The notes: generated by a model not told the origin, from the letters alone. A stretch of DNA of 64,000 nt from an uncultured Clostridia bacterium (GCA_934792465.1 CAKVOK010000008.1:20958-84957), one strand, 5' to 3'. Shown: positions 26,569 to 35,683, counted from the stretch's first letter. Made by a program: numbers and translations.

Positions 26569-27330
26569 ATGCATTTTGATATATTAACTTTATTTCCGGA
26601 TATGTTTCGGGGAGTTTTCGGTGACAGCATTATAAAACGTGCCGCCGATAACGGGATTTTATCTTTTAATTACGTAGATATCAGGGATTTTACGGAAAAT
26701 AAACACAGAAAAGTTGATGATTACGCTTTCGGCGGAGGAACGGGACTTGTCATGTCCGTACAGCCCATAGTGGACGCATACAAAAGCGTTACGAACGGCG
26801 AAAAAGTGTTTACCGTGTATATGTCGCCGCAGGGCAAGGTTTTTAACCAGAGCATGGCACGTGAATTTGCGAAAAAGAAGCGTATGGTGATTCTGTGCGG
26901 TCATTACGAGGGCATAGACGAGCGTGCGATAGAAGAAATTGTCGATATGGAGGTTTCCATAGGAGATTTTGTTCTTACGGGAGGAGAAATACCGGCAATG
27001 GCACTTGTGGACAGCGTTGCGAGAATGATAGACGGGGTATTGCCGAATGAGGAAGCATATTCCATGGAATCGCATTACGGAGGTTTGCTGGAATATCCGA
27101 ATTATACACGTCCGTATGAGATACACGGCAAAAAGGTTCCGGATATTCTGCTTTCGGGGCACCACAAGAATATTGAAATATGGAAGCATAAACAGGCGCT
27201 GTATCGTACATGGCTGAAGCGTCCGGATATGATAAGAAAATATAAGCTTACCGAGGATGACAAAAAGTTTCTCGCAAAGTTCAAAGGAAAGCGGAGAAAA
27301 AATCTGCCTGCGGTATATGATGGGGAGTGA
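26569..27330 (+). CDS. trmD: tRNA (guanine-N1-)-methyltransferase
   Basis: 253 residues, the usual length. TrmD puts a methyl group on N1 of G37, next to the anticodon, using SAM, and so prevents frameshifting. Signature segments: MHFDILTLFPDMF at the start, FGGGTGLVM (~62), ILCGHYEGIDERAIE (~107) and the trefoil-knot SAM site GDFVLTGGEIPAM (~133). TGGGGGA precedes the ATG. It is not beside rimM, rpsP or rplS as in many bacteria; here it stands between sigK and a Crp-type regulator whose start falls 4 nt after its stop codon. Confidence 0.96.
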   Translation: MHFDILTLFPDMFRGVFGDSIIKRAADNGILSFNYVDIRDFTENKHRKVDDYAFGGGTGLVMSVQPIVDAYKSVTNGEKVFTVYMSPQGKVFNQSMAREFAKKKRMVILCGHYEGIDERAIEEIVDMEVSIGDFVLTGGEIPAMALVDSVARMIDGVLPNEEAYSMESHYGGLLEYPNYTRPYEIHGKKVPDILLSGHHKNIEIWKHKQALYRTWLKRPDMIRKYKLTEDDKKFLAKFKGKRRKNLPAVYDGE

Positions 27331-27334
27331 TTTG

Positions 27335-27946
27335 TTGCGCCTTTTTGAAACGATTTTGTTTAAGGATATAAAGGACACTGACGAATACGGCATACATATT
27401 AAAAAATATGAGAGGGGAGAGCTTATATCTCCCGACGAGATAACCGATGTGGGAATTGTTTTAAACGGCAATATAAAAATCTATAAAAACGATTTGAGCG
27501 GAGGTATCAGCATAATAGAACATATCGACCCCGGCGAGCTTATCGGAGAAACGAGCGTAATGCTTTCGGATACTTCCGAAAACATTACGTACATATGCAG
27601 CAAAAAAACAGATGTTGCATATTTTGATTGGAAAAGCGTGTTTAAAAATCCGCAGCTTGCGGAGCGTTTCGCCGTAATGCTGGCGGAAAACCGAAAAAAA
27701 CTGCGTGAGAGAGCTATGGTTCTTTCCGGCAGAAGTATTCGGGATAAGCTGAAATGTTATTTTGAGATTATAATGGCAAAAAAAGGCAAAAAGAGCTTCA
27801 CACTTCCGGGAACAATGGGTTCGATTGCAAATTTTCTTTCTGTGGACAGAAGCGCAATGTCGAGAGAAATAAAAAAAATGAAAGAAGAAGAGCTTATTAG
27901 AATAGAAAAACACACGGTAACGATATTGTGGGAAATTGACAGTTAA
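27335..27946 (+). CDS. Crp/Fnr-family transcription regulator
   Basis: About 203 residues from a TTG at 27335, chosen because GGGGAG lies 7 nt upstream; ATG codons at 27317 and 27320 in the same frame lack a ribosome site and would overlap trmD. The N-terminal half is a cyclic-nucleotide-type beta roll (GELIGETSVMLSD), and the C-terminal half is a winged helix-turn-helix (TMGSIANFLSVDRSAMSREI). The cysteine set needed to bind an Fe-S cluster as in Fnr is absent, so the signal is unknown. It is probably co-transcribed with trmD. Its position just before the nrdDG operon may be incidental. Confidence 0.85.
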   Translation: MRLFETILFKDIKDTDEYGIHIKKYERGELISPDEITDVGIVLNGNIKIYKNDLSGGISIIEHIDPGELIGETSVMLSDTSENITYICSKKTDVAYFDWKSVFKNPQLAERFAVMLAENRKKLRERAMVLSGRSIRDKLKCYFEIIMAKKGKKSFTLPGTMGSIANFLSVDRSAMSREIKKMKEEELIRIEKHTVTILWEIDS

Positions 27947-27956
27947 CGGAGCTTTT

Positions 27957-28003
27957 ACACAATATATAGGTTTACATATTTATAAAAACACAATATATTG
28001 TAA
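27957..28003 (+). promoter_or_regulatory. pair of NrdR boxes before nrdD
   Basis: Two copies of the NrdR-box pattern: ACACAATATATAGG (27957-) and ACACAATATATTGT (27988-). Their starts are 31 bp apart, three helical turns, the usual spacing for NrdR. NrdR is the ATP/dATP-sensing repressor of ribonucleotide reductase genes. The boxes lie 50-100 bp upstream of the predicted transcription start. Confidence 0.75.
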
Positions 28004-28051
28004 AAAATATTTACAAATGTGACTTTTGCAACAACATTGGATTAGCATATA

Positions 28052-28060
28052 TGGTATAAT
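28052..28060 (+). promoter_or_regulatory. extended -10 promoter of the nrdD-nrdG-dut operon
   Basis: TGGTATAAT is an extended -10 element (TG at 28052-28053, TATAAT at 28055-28060). No good -35 element is seen at 17 nt, as is common for extended -10 promoters. The start codon is 100 nt downstream. Confidence 0.5.
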
Positions 28061-28160
28061 TATATACGTTAGTATACAAGATATAGTATATATGCTGATT
28101 TTTTATGATCTAATTCCATTTACAGATAAAACAGAAGATAAACAGAAAGGAGCAAAGGTT

Positions 28161-30287
28161 ATGCAGGTTGTAAAAAGAGACGGTCGCGGAGTTGACTACG
28201 ACAGAAGCAAAATAATTACGGCTATTAATAAGGCTAACAATGAGGTGGAAGAACAGGAACGTGCAAGCGAGGACGATATATATTCCATACTTGAATATAT
28301 CGAGGGCAAATCGAAAAAGAGAATGCTCGTCGAGGATATTCAGGATATTATCGAGAAAAAGCTCATGGAGAAGAAAAAGTTTACTCTTGCGAAAACGTAT
28401 ATTTTATACAGATATACAAGAGCGCTTGTCAGAAAGGCGAATACAACGGACGAATCGATACTCAGCCTTATACAAAATTCAAATAAGGACGTTATGGAGG
28501 AAAATTCAAATAAGAACGCAACGGTTGCTTCAACGCAGCGAGATCTTATAGCCGGCGAGGTTTCAAAAGACCTTACAAGACGAATACTGTTACCGGAAAA
28601 AATCTCAAAGGCGCATGAAGACGGTGTTTTGCATTTTCATGACGCCGATTATTTTTTGCAGCCGATATTCAATTGTTGCCTTATAAATATAGGCGATATG
28701 CTGGACAACGGAACCGTTATGAACGGCAAGCTCATAGAAAGTCCGAAGAGCTTTCAGGTTGCCTGCACTATAGTAACGCAGATTATAGCGGCGGTTGCAA
28801 GCAGCCAATACGGCGGACAGTCCGTGGATATAAGACACCTCGGAAAATATTTAAGGCTCAGCCGTGAAAAATTCAGAGAGCATTTCAAGGAAGAATGCGG
28901 CGACAGCGTTTCCGGCGAGATAATCGAAAAGCTTACGGAAAGACGCTTGAGAGAAGAACTGAAATCCGGCGTGCAGACAATCCAGTATCAGATAAATACA
29001 TTGATGACGACGAACGGGCAGTCGCCGTTTGTAACGCTGTTTTTGTATCTTGACAAGGACGATGAATATATAGAGGAAAATGCGCTCATTATAGAAGAAA
29101 TTCTGCGCCAGAGATATGAGGGAATCAAGAACGAATGCGGTGTATACGTTACTCCGGCATTCCCGAAGCTTATATATGTGCTTGATGAGCATAACTGCTT
29201 AAAGGGCGGAAAATACGACTACATAACACGTCTTGCCGTAAAATGCTCCGCAAAGAGAATGTATCCCGATTATATTTCGGCAAAGAAAATGCGTGAGAAT
29301 TATCAGGGCAACGTATTTAGCTGTATGGGCTGCCGCAGCTTCCTTTCACCTTGGAAAGACGAAAACGGCAACTATAAATTCGAGGGCAGATTCAACCAGG
29401 GTGTTGTAAGTCTTAACCTGCCTCAGATCGGCATTATCGCAAGAGGCGATGAGGAAAAATTCTGGAAGCTTATGGACGAAAGACTTCAGCTTTGCTACGA
29501 AGCTTTGATGTGCCGTCACGATGCGCTTATGGACGTAACCTCGGACGTAAGCCCGGTACACTGGCAATACGGCGCAATCGCAAGACTTAATAAAGGCGAA
29601 AAGATTAATAAATATCTTCTTGACGGATATTCAACGCTTTCACTCGGATATATCGGTCTTTACGAAGTTACGAAGCTTATGAAAGGCGTATCTCATACAG
29701 ACCCTGTAGGCAGAGAATTTGCACTTCGTGTTATGGAATATATGCGTGCGGCTACGGATCACTGGAAAAAAGAAACAGGACTCGGTTTCGCACTCTACGG
29801 AACGCCTGCCGAATCGCTCTGCTACAGATTTGCACGTATAGACAAACAGCGTTTCGGAACGATTGAAGACGTAACGGACAAAGGATATTATACAAATTCG
29901 TATCATGTTGATGTGCGTGAAGAGATAGACGCATTTTCAAAATTCGATTTTGAAAGCGTATTCCAGAATATTTCTTCCGGCGGTGCAATTTCTTATGTTG
30001 AAATACCGAATATGCGTCACAATCTTGAAGCCGTTGAGGACGTCGTAAGATATATATACGACAATATACAGTATGCCGAATTTAATACGAAAAGTGATTA
30101 TTGCCAGGTATGCGGATATGACGGTGAAATCATAATAAACGACGACAACGAATGGGAATGCCCGAACTGCCATAACAAAGACCACAGGAAAATGAATGTA
30201 ACAAGACGTACCTGCGGATATTTGGGTGAAAACTTCTGGAACGAGGGCAAGACGAAAGAAATCAAGGCAAGAGTTCTTCATTTATAA
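28161..30287 (+). CDS. nrdD: anaerobic (class III) ribonucleoside-triphosphate reductase
   Basis: 708 residues from the ATG at 28161, with AAAGGAG upstream; longer in-frame starts upstream lack a ribosome site. The enzyme converts NTPs to dNTPs using a glycyl radical and works only without oxygen. Visible: an N-terminal ATP cone (VVKRDGRGVDYDRSKI), which senses ATP/dATP; the catalytic barrel with HFHDADYFLQPIFNCCLINI; a C-terminal zinc site (CQVCGYDG ... CPNC, ~650-675); and the glycyl-radical loop RRTCGYLGENFWNEG with the radical on G686. nrdG follows after a hairpin. Two NrdR boxes upstream suggest repression when dNTPs are abundant. Confidence 0.96.
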   Translation: MQVVKRDGRGVDYDRSKIITAINKANNEVEEQERASEDDIYSILEYIEGKSKKRMLVEDIQDIIEKKLMEKKKFTLAKTYILYRYTRALVRKANTTDESILSLIQNSNKDVMEENSNKNATVASTQRDLIAGEVSKDLTRRILLPEKISKAHEDGVLHFHDADYFLQPIFNCCLINIGDMLDNGTVMNGKLIESPKSFQVACTIVTQIIAAVASSQYGGQSVDIRHLGKYLRLSREKFREHFKEECGDSVSGEIIEKLTERRLREELKSGVQTIQYQINTLMTTNGQSPFVTLFLYLDKDDEYIEENALIIEEILRQRYEGIKNECGVYVTPAFPKLIYVLDEHNCLKGGKYDYITRLAVKCSAKRMYPDYISAKKMRENYQGNVFSCMGCRSFLSPWKDENGNYKFEGRFNQGVVSLNLPQIGIIARGDEEKFWKLMDERLQLCYEALMCRHDALMDVTSDVSPVHWQYGAIARLNKGEKINKYLLDGYSTLSLGYIGLYEVTKLMKGVSHTDPVGREFALRVMEYMRAATDHWKKETGLGFALYGTPAESLCYRFARIDKQRFGTIEDVTDKGYYTNSYHVDVREEIDAFSKFDFESVFQNISSGGAISYVEIPNMRHNLEAVEDVVRYIYDNIQYAEFNTKSDYCQVCGYDGEIIINDDNEWECPNCHNKDHRKMNVTRRTCGYLGENFWNEGKTKEIKARVLHL

Positions 30288-30299
30288 TTTAAATATATA

Positions 30300-30326
30300 T
30301 CTGCGGCGGTGCAAATCCGCCGCAGA
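30300..30326 (+). other. hairpin between nrdD and nrdG
   Basis: Perfect 10-bp stem TCTGCGGCGG / CCGCCGCAGA with a 7-nt loop, 13 nt after the nrdD stop. No T-run follows, so it should not end the transcript fully; it may set the ratio of reductase to activase. Confidence 0.6.
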
Positions 30327-30359
30327 GTCATTAAATCATTATATGTTAGGAAGATTTGT

Positions 30360-30908
30360 ATGAATTATGCAACGATAAAAGCTCATGATGTGGCGAACGG
30401 TCCGGGCGTCAGAGTGTCTTTGTTCGTAAGCGGATGCACACACCATTGCAAAGGCTGTTTCAACAGCGAAACCTGGGATTTTGCTTACGGAAAAGAATTT
30501 ACAAAAGAAACGGAAGACAAGATTATAGAGGCGCTCAAACCCGATTTTATAAAAGGATTTTCCCTGCTCGGAGGCGAACCTTTCGAGCCTGCGAATCAGA
30601 GGGTATTGTATCCGTTTTTGAAACGTGTAAAGGAAATGTATCCGAATAAAAAAATCTGGTGCTACAGCGGTTATCTTTTCGATAAAGAGCTTTTGGGAGA
30701 AAGCCGTGCAAGATGCGAAGTGACGGACAGAATGCTCTCGCTTATAGACGTTCTTGTGGACGGCGAATTTAAAGAAGAATTGAAAAAGCTTTCTTTGAGG
30801 TTTAAAGGTTCCGAAAATCAGAGGATTTTAGATGTTAAAGAATCGCTCAAAAAGAGAGAAGCCGTGCTTTGGACGGACGAGCATTTGAAATTGGAGGCGA
30901 AAGTATGA
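30360..30908 (+). CDS. nrdG: anaerobic ribonucleotide reductase activating protein (radical SAM)
   Basis: 182 residues from the ATG at 30360, with AGGAAG upstream. It makes the glycyl radical on NrdD by cleaving SAM. The [4Fe-4S] cluster motif reads CTHHCKGC at about residues 26-33, the CxxxCxxC of radical SAM enzymes, followed by FNSETWDF and the GGEPF motif (~75). The ATG of dut overlaps the stop codon (ATGA), so the two are translationally coupled. Confidence 0.95.
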   Translation: MNYATIKAHDVANGPGVRVSLFVSGCTHHCKGCFNSETWDFAYGKEFTKETEDKIIEALKPDFIKGFSLLGGEPFEPANQRVLYPFLKRVKEMYPNKKIWCYSGYLFDKELLGESRARCEVTDRMLSLIDVLVDGEFKEELKKLSLRFKGSENQRILDVKESLKKREAVLWTDEHLKLEAKV

Positions 30909-31336
30909 AAGTAAAAAAGCTTAATGAAAAAGCAATACTTCCGACATACGGAAGCGAATTTTCCGCCGGGGCGGATTTGTATGCACTGACAGACGAAACC
31001 ATAACGGTAAATCCCGGTGAAACCGTGCTTGTACATACGGGACTTGCAATGGAAATACCTGTGGGCTACGGCGGCTTTATATACGCACGCAGCGGACTTG
31101 CGACGAAAAAGGCGCTTGCACCCGCAAACAAAGTGGGCGTTATAGATGCAGATTACAGAGGCGAAGTAATGGTGGCTCTTCATAATCATTCGGAAAAGGC
31201 TGCCGTTATAGAAAACGGCGAGAGAATAGCACAGCTGGTTATAGCACCGTTTTATAAAGTTGAATTTGAGCTTGCGGACGAGCTTTCCGATACAGTGCGA
31301 GGCAGCGGCGGATTCGGCTCGACAGGAACAAAATAA
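30905..31336 (+). CDS. dut: dUTP diphosphatase
   Basis: 143 residues, standard for trimeric dUTPase. It hydrolyses dUTP to dUMP, which keeps uracil out of DNA and supplies dTMP synthesis. The conserved motifs are present: SAGADLYAL (motif 1), ARSGLATKKA (motif 2), GVIDADYRGEV (motif 3), ERIAQLVIAP (motif 4) and RGSGGFGSTG (motif 5). The start ATG overlaps the nrdG stop. Pairing with nrdDG places dNTP making and dUTP removal under one control. Confidence 0.96.
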   Translation: MKVKKLNEKAILPTYGSEFSAGADLYALTDETITVNPGETVLVHTGLAMEIPVGYGGFIYARSGLATKKALAPANKVGVIDADYRGEVMVALHNHSEKAAVIENGERIAQLVIAPFYKVEFELADELSDTVRGSGGFGSTGTK

Positions 31337-31346
31337 TGAATAATGA

Positions 31347-31392
31347 AAACGAGGGTGCTGCAAAACGAAATTGTTTTGCAGCACCCTCGTTT
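31347..31392. terminator. bidirectional terminator, 20-bp perfect stem
   Basis: Arms 31347-31366 and 31373-31392 are perfectly complementary around a 6-nt loop, between the convergent dut and azlD genes. The arm ends are A-rich/T-rich (AAAC / GTTT), so each strand has a short T tract. The right arm GTTTTGCAGCACCCTCG is repeated exactly at 40422-40438, in another terminator. Confidence 0.75.
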
Positions 31393-31416
31393 GGGGCTTT
31401 GGAAAAATGCCCATTA

Positions 31417-31743
31417 TCAGAACACCAATTGAACAAGAAACATATATATTACAGTTCCTGACGCTATGGATACGAGCATATTTCGCTTTAAAGCATGAAT
31501 CAATACAATAGCCGCAATCGAGATAAGCTCCGGTATTCCGTGGTTTCCCGTGAGTATATTTGTGCTTTTCAGACTGTATACAACGAGCAGTGCGAACATT
31601 GCACCGGGCAGCACAGTTCCGAGATATTCAATATATTTCGGAGTGCGTTTTTTGCCGGAGAATATGAAAAACGGCAGAAAACGTGTGAGCATTGTTGCGA
31701 GAGCAACAGCCGCAATGATTATTATTTGCTGATTTATACTCAT
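31417..31743 (-). CDS. azlD: branched-chain amino acid exporter small subunit
   Basis: 108 residues from the ATG at 31743, with GGAGGGG upstream and an ATGA overlap with azlC. A small membrane protein with three or four hydrophobic segments (IIIIAAVALATMLTRFLPFF, VLPGAMFALLVVYSL, LISIAAIVLIHALK, MLVSIASGTVIYMFL). AzlD acts with AzlC to export branched-chain amino acids and their analogues such as 4-azaleucine. As the last gene of the ilv operon, it fits export of surplus product. Confidence 0.9.
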   Translation of the reverse strand: MSINQQIIIIAAVALATMLTRFLPFFIFSGKKRTPKYIEYLGTVLPGAMFALLVVYSLKSTNILTGNHGIPELISIAAIVLIHALKRNMLVSIASGTVIYMFLVQLVF

Positions 31744-32444
31744 GTCTTCCCCTCCAAATGTTTCCTTGATATGCTGAGCAAGAGAAGAATTGCAACCATA
31801 GACGGAATTATAAAGCCGTCTGTTCCGAAAAGTATAAGGCATATTACGGATATTATAAGTCCCATGGTCGAAGCGGTATGATTGCTTTCTTTCAGCCACT
31901 GTTCGAGAAAGATAACGACAAACAGTGCCGTCATGGAAAATTCGATTCCGTTGGTATTGAATTTCAGCAGCGAACCGCATATGCCGCCGAGTGTAGAACC
32001 GAAAAACCAGTAAAACTGATTAAGCAGCGTTACAAACGTCATAAAAAGCCCTTCGTCAACGTCATGCGGTATATTCGCAGTGTAATTTATTGAGAAAGTT
32101 TCGTCGCACATACCGAATATAAGATACGGTTTCAGCTTGCCCGTACCCTTGAATTTGTCCAACATGGATATGCCGTAGAATAAATGCCGTGCATTTATCA
32201 TCAATGCCATTAGAAATGCCTGAACGGGATTGAACGGCGAAAGCAGCATATTAACCGTGACAAATTCTACCGAACCTGCAAATATTACAAGGCTCATTAT
32301 CATGGGATATACAAAAGAAAATCCCGATACATTCATATAAATTCCGTATGTAAGTCCCAAAAACCAAAATCCGGCGAATATCGGCACGGTATAAGGGAAT
32401 GCTGCTTTAAAAGCTTTTGCGATTTCTTTTTTGCCATGTTTCAT
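31740..32444 (-). CDS. azlC: branched-chain amino acid exporter large subunit
   Basis: 234 residues, usual for AzlC. Its start ATG (32444) shares a base with the ilvD stop codon (TAATG), and its end overlaps azlD by 4 nt, so all are translationally coupled. Family signatures: AFPYTVPIFAGFWFLGLTYG near the N-terminus, FAGSVEFVTVNML, and MALMINARHLFYGISM in the middle. Several membrane helices are evident. With AzlD it forms the exporter. Placement inside ilvBNCD puts synthesis and efflux under one attenuator. Confidence 0.93.
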   Translation of the reverse strand: MKHGKKEIAKAFKAAFPYTVPIFAGFWFLGLTYGIYMNVSGFSFVYPMIMSLVIFAGSVEFVTVNMLLSPFNPVQAFLMALMINARHLFYGISMLDKFKGTGKLKPYLIFGMCDETFSINYTANIPHDVDEGLFMTFVTLLNQFYWFFGSTLGGICGSLLKFNTNGIEFSMTALFVVIFLEQWLKESNHTASTMGLIISVICLILFGTDGFIIPSMVAILLLLSISRKHLEGKT

Positions 32445-34105
32445 TAATCGATAACCGCTCCTTTGTCTGCCGATGAAACATTTTTCGCATATCTTGCAAT
32501 ATATCCTTTAAGATTTTCTTTTTTCTTAATCTGCATTTCAGATTTTCGCTTTTGAAGCTCATCTGCCGATATATCTATGTCTATTTTGTAGTTCGGAATA
32601 TCAATATTTATTATATCGCCCTCTTTAATGTATGCAATCGTTCCGCCGTTTGCGGCTTCGGGAGATATATGCCCGATTGCGGCACCACGTGTCGCACCGG
32701 AGAATCTTCCGTCAGTTATCAGCGCAACGTCTTTGTCGAGTCCCATACCGGCAATTGCCGAGGTGGGGGAGAGCATTTCGCGCATTCCCGGACCGCCTGC
32801 CGGACCTTCGTAGCGTATAACAACTACATCGCCTTTGCTTATCTTGCTGTCGTATATTGCGGAAATAGCTTCTTCCTCACTGTCGAATACTCTTGCTTTT
32901 CCACTGTGAACAAGCATTTCGGGTGCTACGGCACTGCGCTTTACGACCGCACCGTTTTCGGCAAGCGAGCCGAATAATACGGCAAGACCACCGGTCTTGG
33001 AATACGGATTGTCTATGCTTCTTATAACATCTCCGTGTATGCATTTTGCATTTGAGATATTTTCCTTAACCGTTTTACCGGTGACGGTCATTTCGTTTTC
33101 GTGCAGCATATTTTTTGTTGAAAGTTCACGCATTACGGCGTATACTCCGCCTGCCGCATGAAAATCCTGAATATGGTATTTCCCTGCCGGTGCGAGATGA
33201 CAGATATTCGGTGTTTTTTCGCTTATTTCATTTACCTTTTTGAGGTTGAAATCAATGCCTGTTTCGTGCGCCAATGCGGTTAAATGGAGCAGTGAGTTGC
33301 TGGAACAGCCTATAGCCATATCAACCGTCAAAGCGTTTTCGATAGCATTTTCCGTTATTATATCAAGCGGACGTATGTCTTTTTCCACAAGCTCGGCAAT
33401 CTTCATTCCGGTGTCCTTTGCAAGTCTTATGCGTTCGGCATATACTGCCGGGATTGTTCCGTTTCCTTGGAGTGCGATACCGAGTGCCTCGCACAGACAG
33501 TTCATGGAATTTGCCGTAAACATACCGGAGCAAGAACCGCAGCCGGGGCAGGCATTATCTTCAAAATATTTAAGCTCATTTTCACCCATTGAGCCTTTTT
33601 TATATGCGCCGACCGCTTCGAATACGCTGTTCAAATCCATGTGTTTTCCGTCGTCGGAACAATTGGAAAGCATCGCACCGCCCGAAACGAATATAGACGG
33701 TATGTTCAGACGAACTGCCGCCAGGAGCATACCGGGGACGATTTTGTCGCAGTTCGGTATAAATACAAGCCCATCGAAAGCATGAGCCATAGCCATACAT
33801 TCGATGCTGTCGGCGATTATCTCACGGGAGGCAAGGGAATATTTCATTCCCTCGTGTCCCATTGCGATACCGTCGCAAACGCCTATTGTATTAAATTCAA
33901 TCGGAGTTGCGCCGGCAGCAAGTATACCGTCTTTAACAGCACGTGCTATAGTGTTCAAATGAACGTGTCCCGGTACAATTTCATTGAAAGAATTTACAAC
34001 GCCTATAATCGGACGGCGGATTTGCTCATCGGTCAGTCCGAGAGCCTTTAAAAGTGATCTCTGAGGTGCCCGTTCCGCTCCTTTTTTTATGTTATCACTT
34101 CTCAT
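32444..34105 (-). CDS. ilvD: dihydroxy-acid dehydratase
   Basis: 553 residues, full length. It dehydrates 2,3-dihydroxy-isovalerate and -3-methylvalerate to the keto acids of valine and isoleucine. The Fe-S ligands can be seen: FIPNCDKIVPGM (first Cys), NACPGCGSCSGMFTANSMNC (~190), plus GPAGGPGMREML near the C-terminus. The start ATG at 34105 has GAGGAGAGG upstream. It follows ilvC after 13 nt. Confidence 0.97.
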   Translation of the reverse strand: MRSDNIKKGAERAPQRSLLKALGLTDEQIRRPIIGVVNSFNEIVPGHVHLNTIARAVKDGILAAGATPIEFNTIGVCDGIAMGHEGMKYSLASREIIADSIECMAMAHAFDGLVFIPNCDKIVPGMLLAAVRLNIPSIFVSGGAMLSNCSDDGKHMDLNSVFEAVGAYKKGSMGENELKYFEDNACPGCGSCSGMFTANSMNCLCEALGIALQGNGTIPAVYAERIRLAKDTGMKIAELVEKDIRPLDIITENAIENALTVDMAIGCSSNSLLHLTALAHETGIDFNLKKVNEISEKTPNICHLAPAGKYHIQDFHAAGGVYAVMRELSTKNMLHENEMTVTGKTVKENISNAKCIHGDVIRSIDNPYSKTGGLAVLFGSLAENGAVVKRSAVAPEMLVHSGKARVFDSEEEAISAIYDSKISKGDVVVIRYEGPAGGPGMREMLSPTSAIAGMGLDKDVALITDGRFSGATRGAAIGHISPEAANGGTIAYIKEGDIINIDIPNYKIDIDISADELQKRKSEMQIKKKENLKGYIARYAKNVSSADKGAVID

Positions 34106-34118
34106 GTTTATCCTCTCC

Positions 34119-35132
34119 TCAGTTGTTTATGAGTTTTTCTTCATCGCTCCAGCTGTAGAGCTTGCGCAGTTCCGTTCCCACTTCTTCGGAGATATGTTCT
34201 TTCTGAAGTTTTCTCATTGCATTGAAATGCGGACAACCTGCCTGGTTTTCGAGCAGCCATTCCTTGGCAAAACTGCCGTCCTGAATATCGCTCAAAACTT
34301 TTTTCATTGCTTTTTTCGTATCTTCCGTGATTATCTTCGGACCTGTTATGTAGTCGCCGTATTCCGCAGTATTTGAAATCGAATATCTCATACCCTCGAA
34401 TCCCGACTGATAAATAAGGTCAACGATAAGCTTCATTTCGTGAATACATTCGAAATATGCGTTTCTTGGGTCGTAGCCTGCTTCTACAAGAGTTTCAAAA
34501 CCTGCTTTCATGAGTGCCGAAACGCCGCCGCAGATAACAGCCTGTTCGCCGAACAAATCGGTTTCCGTTTCTGTTCTGAAATCCGTTTCGAGAACACCGG
34601 CTCTTGCGCCGCCGATTGCAAGCGCATATGCGAGAGCAAGCTCGAGAGCTTTGCCCGTTGCGTTCTGATGAACGGCTACAAGACACGGAACACCTTTGCC
34701 AATCTGATATTCGCTTCTTACTGTATGTCCCGGACCTTTCGGCGCAATCATCGTAACGTCAACACCTTTCGGCGGAACAATCTGACCGAAATGTATAGCA
34801 AAACCGTGTGCGAACATAAGCATTTTGCCCTCTGTCAAGTTAGGCTCGATTGATTCTTTGTACATAGCAGCCTGTTTTTCATCGTTTATAAGTATCATGA
34901 TAATGTCAGCACGTTTTGCGGCTTCTGCTGCTGTGTATACCTTAAATCCCTGTTTTTCGGCTTTTGCCCATGAACGACTACCTTCGTAAAGACCGATAAT
35001 GACGTTGCAGCCCGAATCTTTTGCATTAAGTGCGTGCGCATGACCTTGGCTGCCGTATCCTATTACGGCTATTGTCTTTCCGTCAAGCATCGATATGTTG
35101 CAGTCGCTCTGATAATAAATTTTGTTACTCAT
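34119..35132 (-). CDS. ilvC: ketol-acid reductoisomerase
   Basis: 337 residues, the short class I form. It rearranges and reduces acetolactate and acetohydroxybutyrate with NAD(P)H. The Rossmann motif is VIGYGSQGHAHALNAKDSG (~25), and the knotted C-terminal domain holds the acidic metal ligands (DLFGEQAVICGG, ~195, and FECIHEMKLIVDLIY, ~230). AAAGGAG lies 9 nt before the ATG at 35132. Third gene of the ilv operon. Confidence 0.97.
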   Translation of the reverse strand: MSNKIYYQSDCNISMLDGKTIAVIGYGSQGHAHALNAKDSGCNVIIGLYEGSRSWAKAEKQGFKVYTAAEAAKRADIIMILINDEKQAAMYKESIEPNLTEGKMLMFAHGFAIHFGQIVPPKGVDVTMIAPKGPGHTVRSEYQIGKGVPCLVAVHQNATGKALELALAYALAIGGARAGVLETDFRTETETDLFGEQAVICGGVSALMKAGFETLVEAGYDPRNAYFECIHEMKLIVDLIYQSGFEGMRYSISNTAEYGDYITGPKIITEDTKKAMKKVLSDIQDGSFAKEWLLENQAGCPHFNAMRKLQKEHISEEVGTELRKLYSWSDEEKLINN

Positions 35133-35170
35133 TTTGCATTACTCCTTTTTATTTTTATTGGTTTACCCAA

Positions 35171-35674
35171 TTATTTTTTTTCGTCTTTCAGGCAGCGTTT
35201 GCCCCTGTCCATGGAAACTGTGCCGGTTCGGCAAAGCTCCAGTATACCGTAAGGTTTCATTAAATCTATGAAAGCTTCAAGTTTTCCGGTTTCGCCCGTC
35301 ATCTCAATGCAGACGGATTTCGGTGTATAATCTATTATTTTACTTCTGAATACATTTGCAGCATCCATAATCTCATGGCGGTTTTCCTTGGTTGCCGCCA
35401 CTTTTATCAGCACAAATTCACGTGATACGATTTCACCCGGAATCATTTCCTTTATTTCGTATACATCATGCATCTTGGAAAGCTGCTTGATACTTTGGTC
35501 GCGATCGTAATCCTCACCGGTCATTGTTATTGTCATTCGTGAAAATTTCGGATTTTCCGTTTCGCCTACGACAAGGCTGTCTATGTTAAATCCCCGCCGC
35601 CCGAACATTCCGGATATTCTTGTCAATACGCCGGCTTTGTTCAGAACAAGCATTCCTATTATATATTTTTTCAT
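35171..35674 (-). CDS. ilvN: acetolactate synthase regulatory subunit
   Basis: 167 residues, usual for the IlvN/IlvH small subunit. An N-terminal ACT domain is seen (IGMLVLNKAGVLTRISGMFG, residues 5-24, then RGFNIDSLVVGETE), followed by the C-terminal half (EFVLIKVAATKENRHEIMDA). It binds valine and controls the large subunit. The start at 35674 has GTAGGAGAT upstream, 9 nt after the ilvB stop codon. Confidence 0.95.
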   Translation of the reverse strand: MKKYIIGMLVLNKAGVLTRISGMFGRRGFNIDSLVVGETENPKFSRMTITMTGEDYDRDQSIKQLSKMHDVYEIKEMIPGEIVSREFVLIKVAATKENRHEIMDAANVFRSKIIDYTPKSVCIEMTGETGKLEAFIDLMKPYGILELCRTGTVSMDRGKRCLKDEKK

Positions 35675-35683
35675 ATGTATCTC

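Noticed and set aside
26659..27471. Open frame of 270 codons on the minus strand over trmD
   Set aside because: trmD on the plus strand has all family motifs; the minus frame shows no domain and no ribosome site.
27335..27946. Crp-type regulator as an Fnr oxygen sensor for nrdDG
   Set aside because: The N-terminal cysteine cluster of Fnr is missing and no clear FNR-type palindrome was found at nrdD; NrdR boxes explain the control better.
28026..28160. Longer nrdD start
   Set aside because: The extra residues do not resemble an ATP cone and would overlap the predicted -10 element; the ATG at 28161 has AAAGGAG and begins exactly at the ATP-cone motif.
30300..30326. nrdD-nrdG hairpin as a terminator
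   Set aside because: No T-run follows the stem, and nrdG has no separate promoter.
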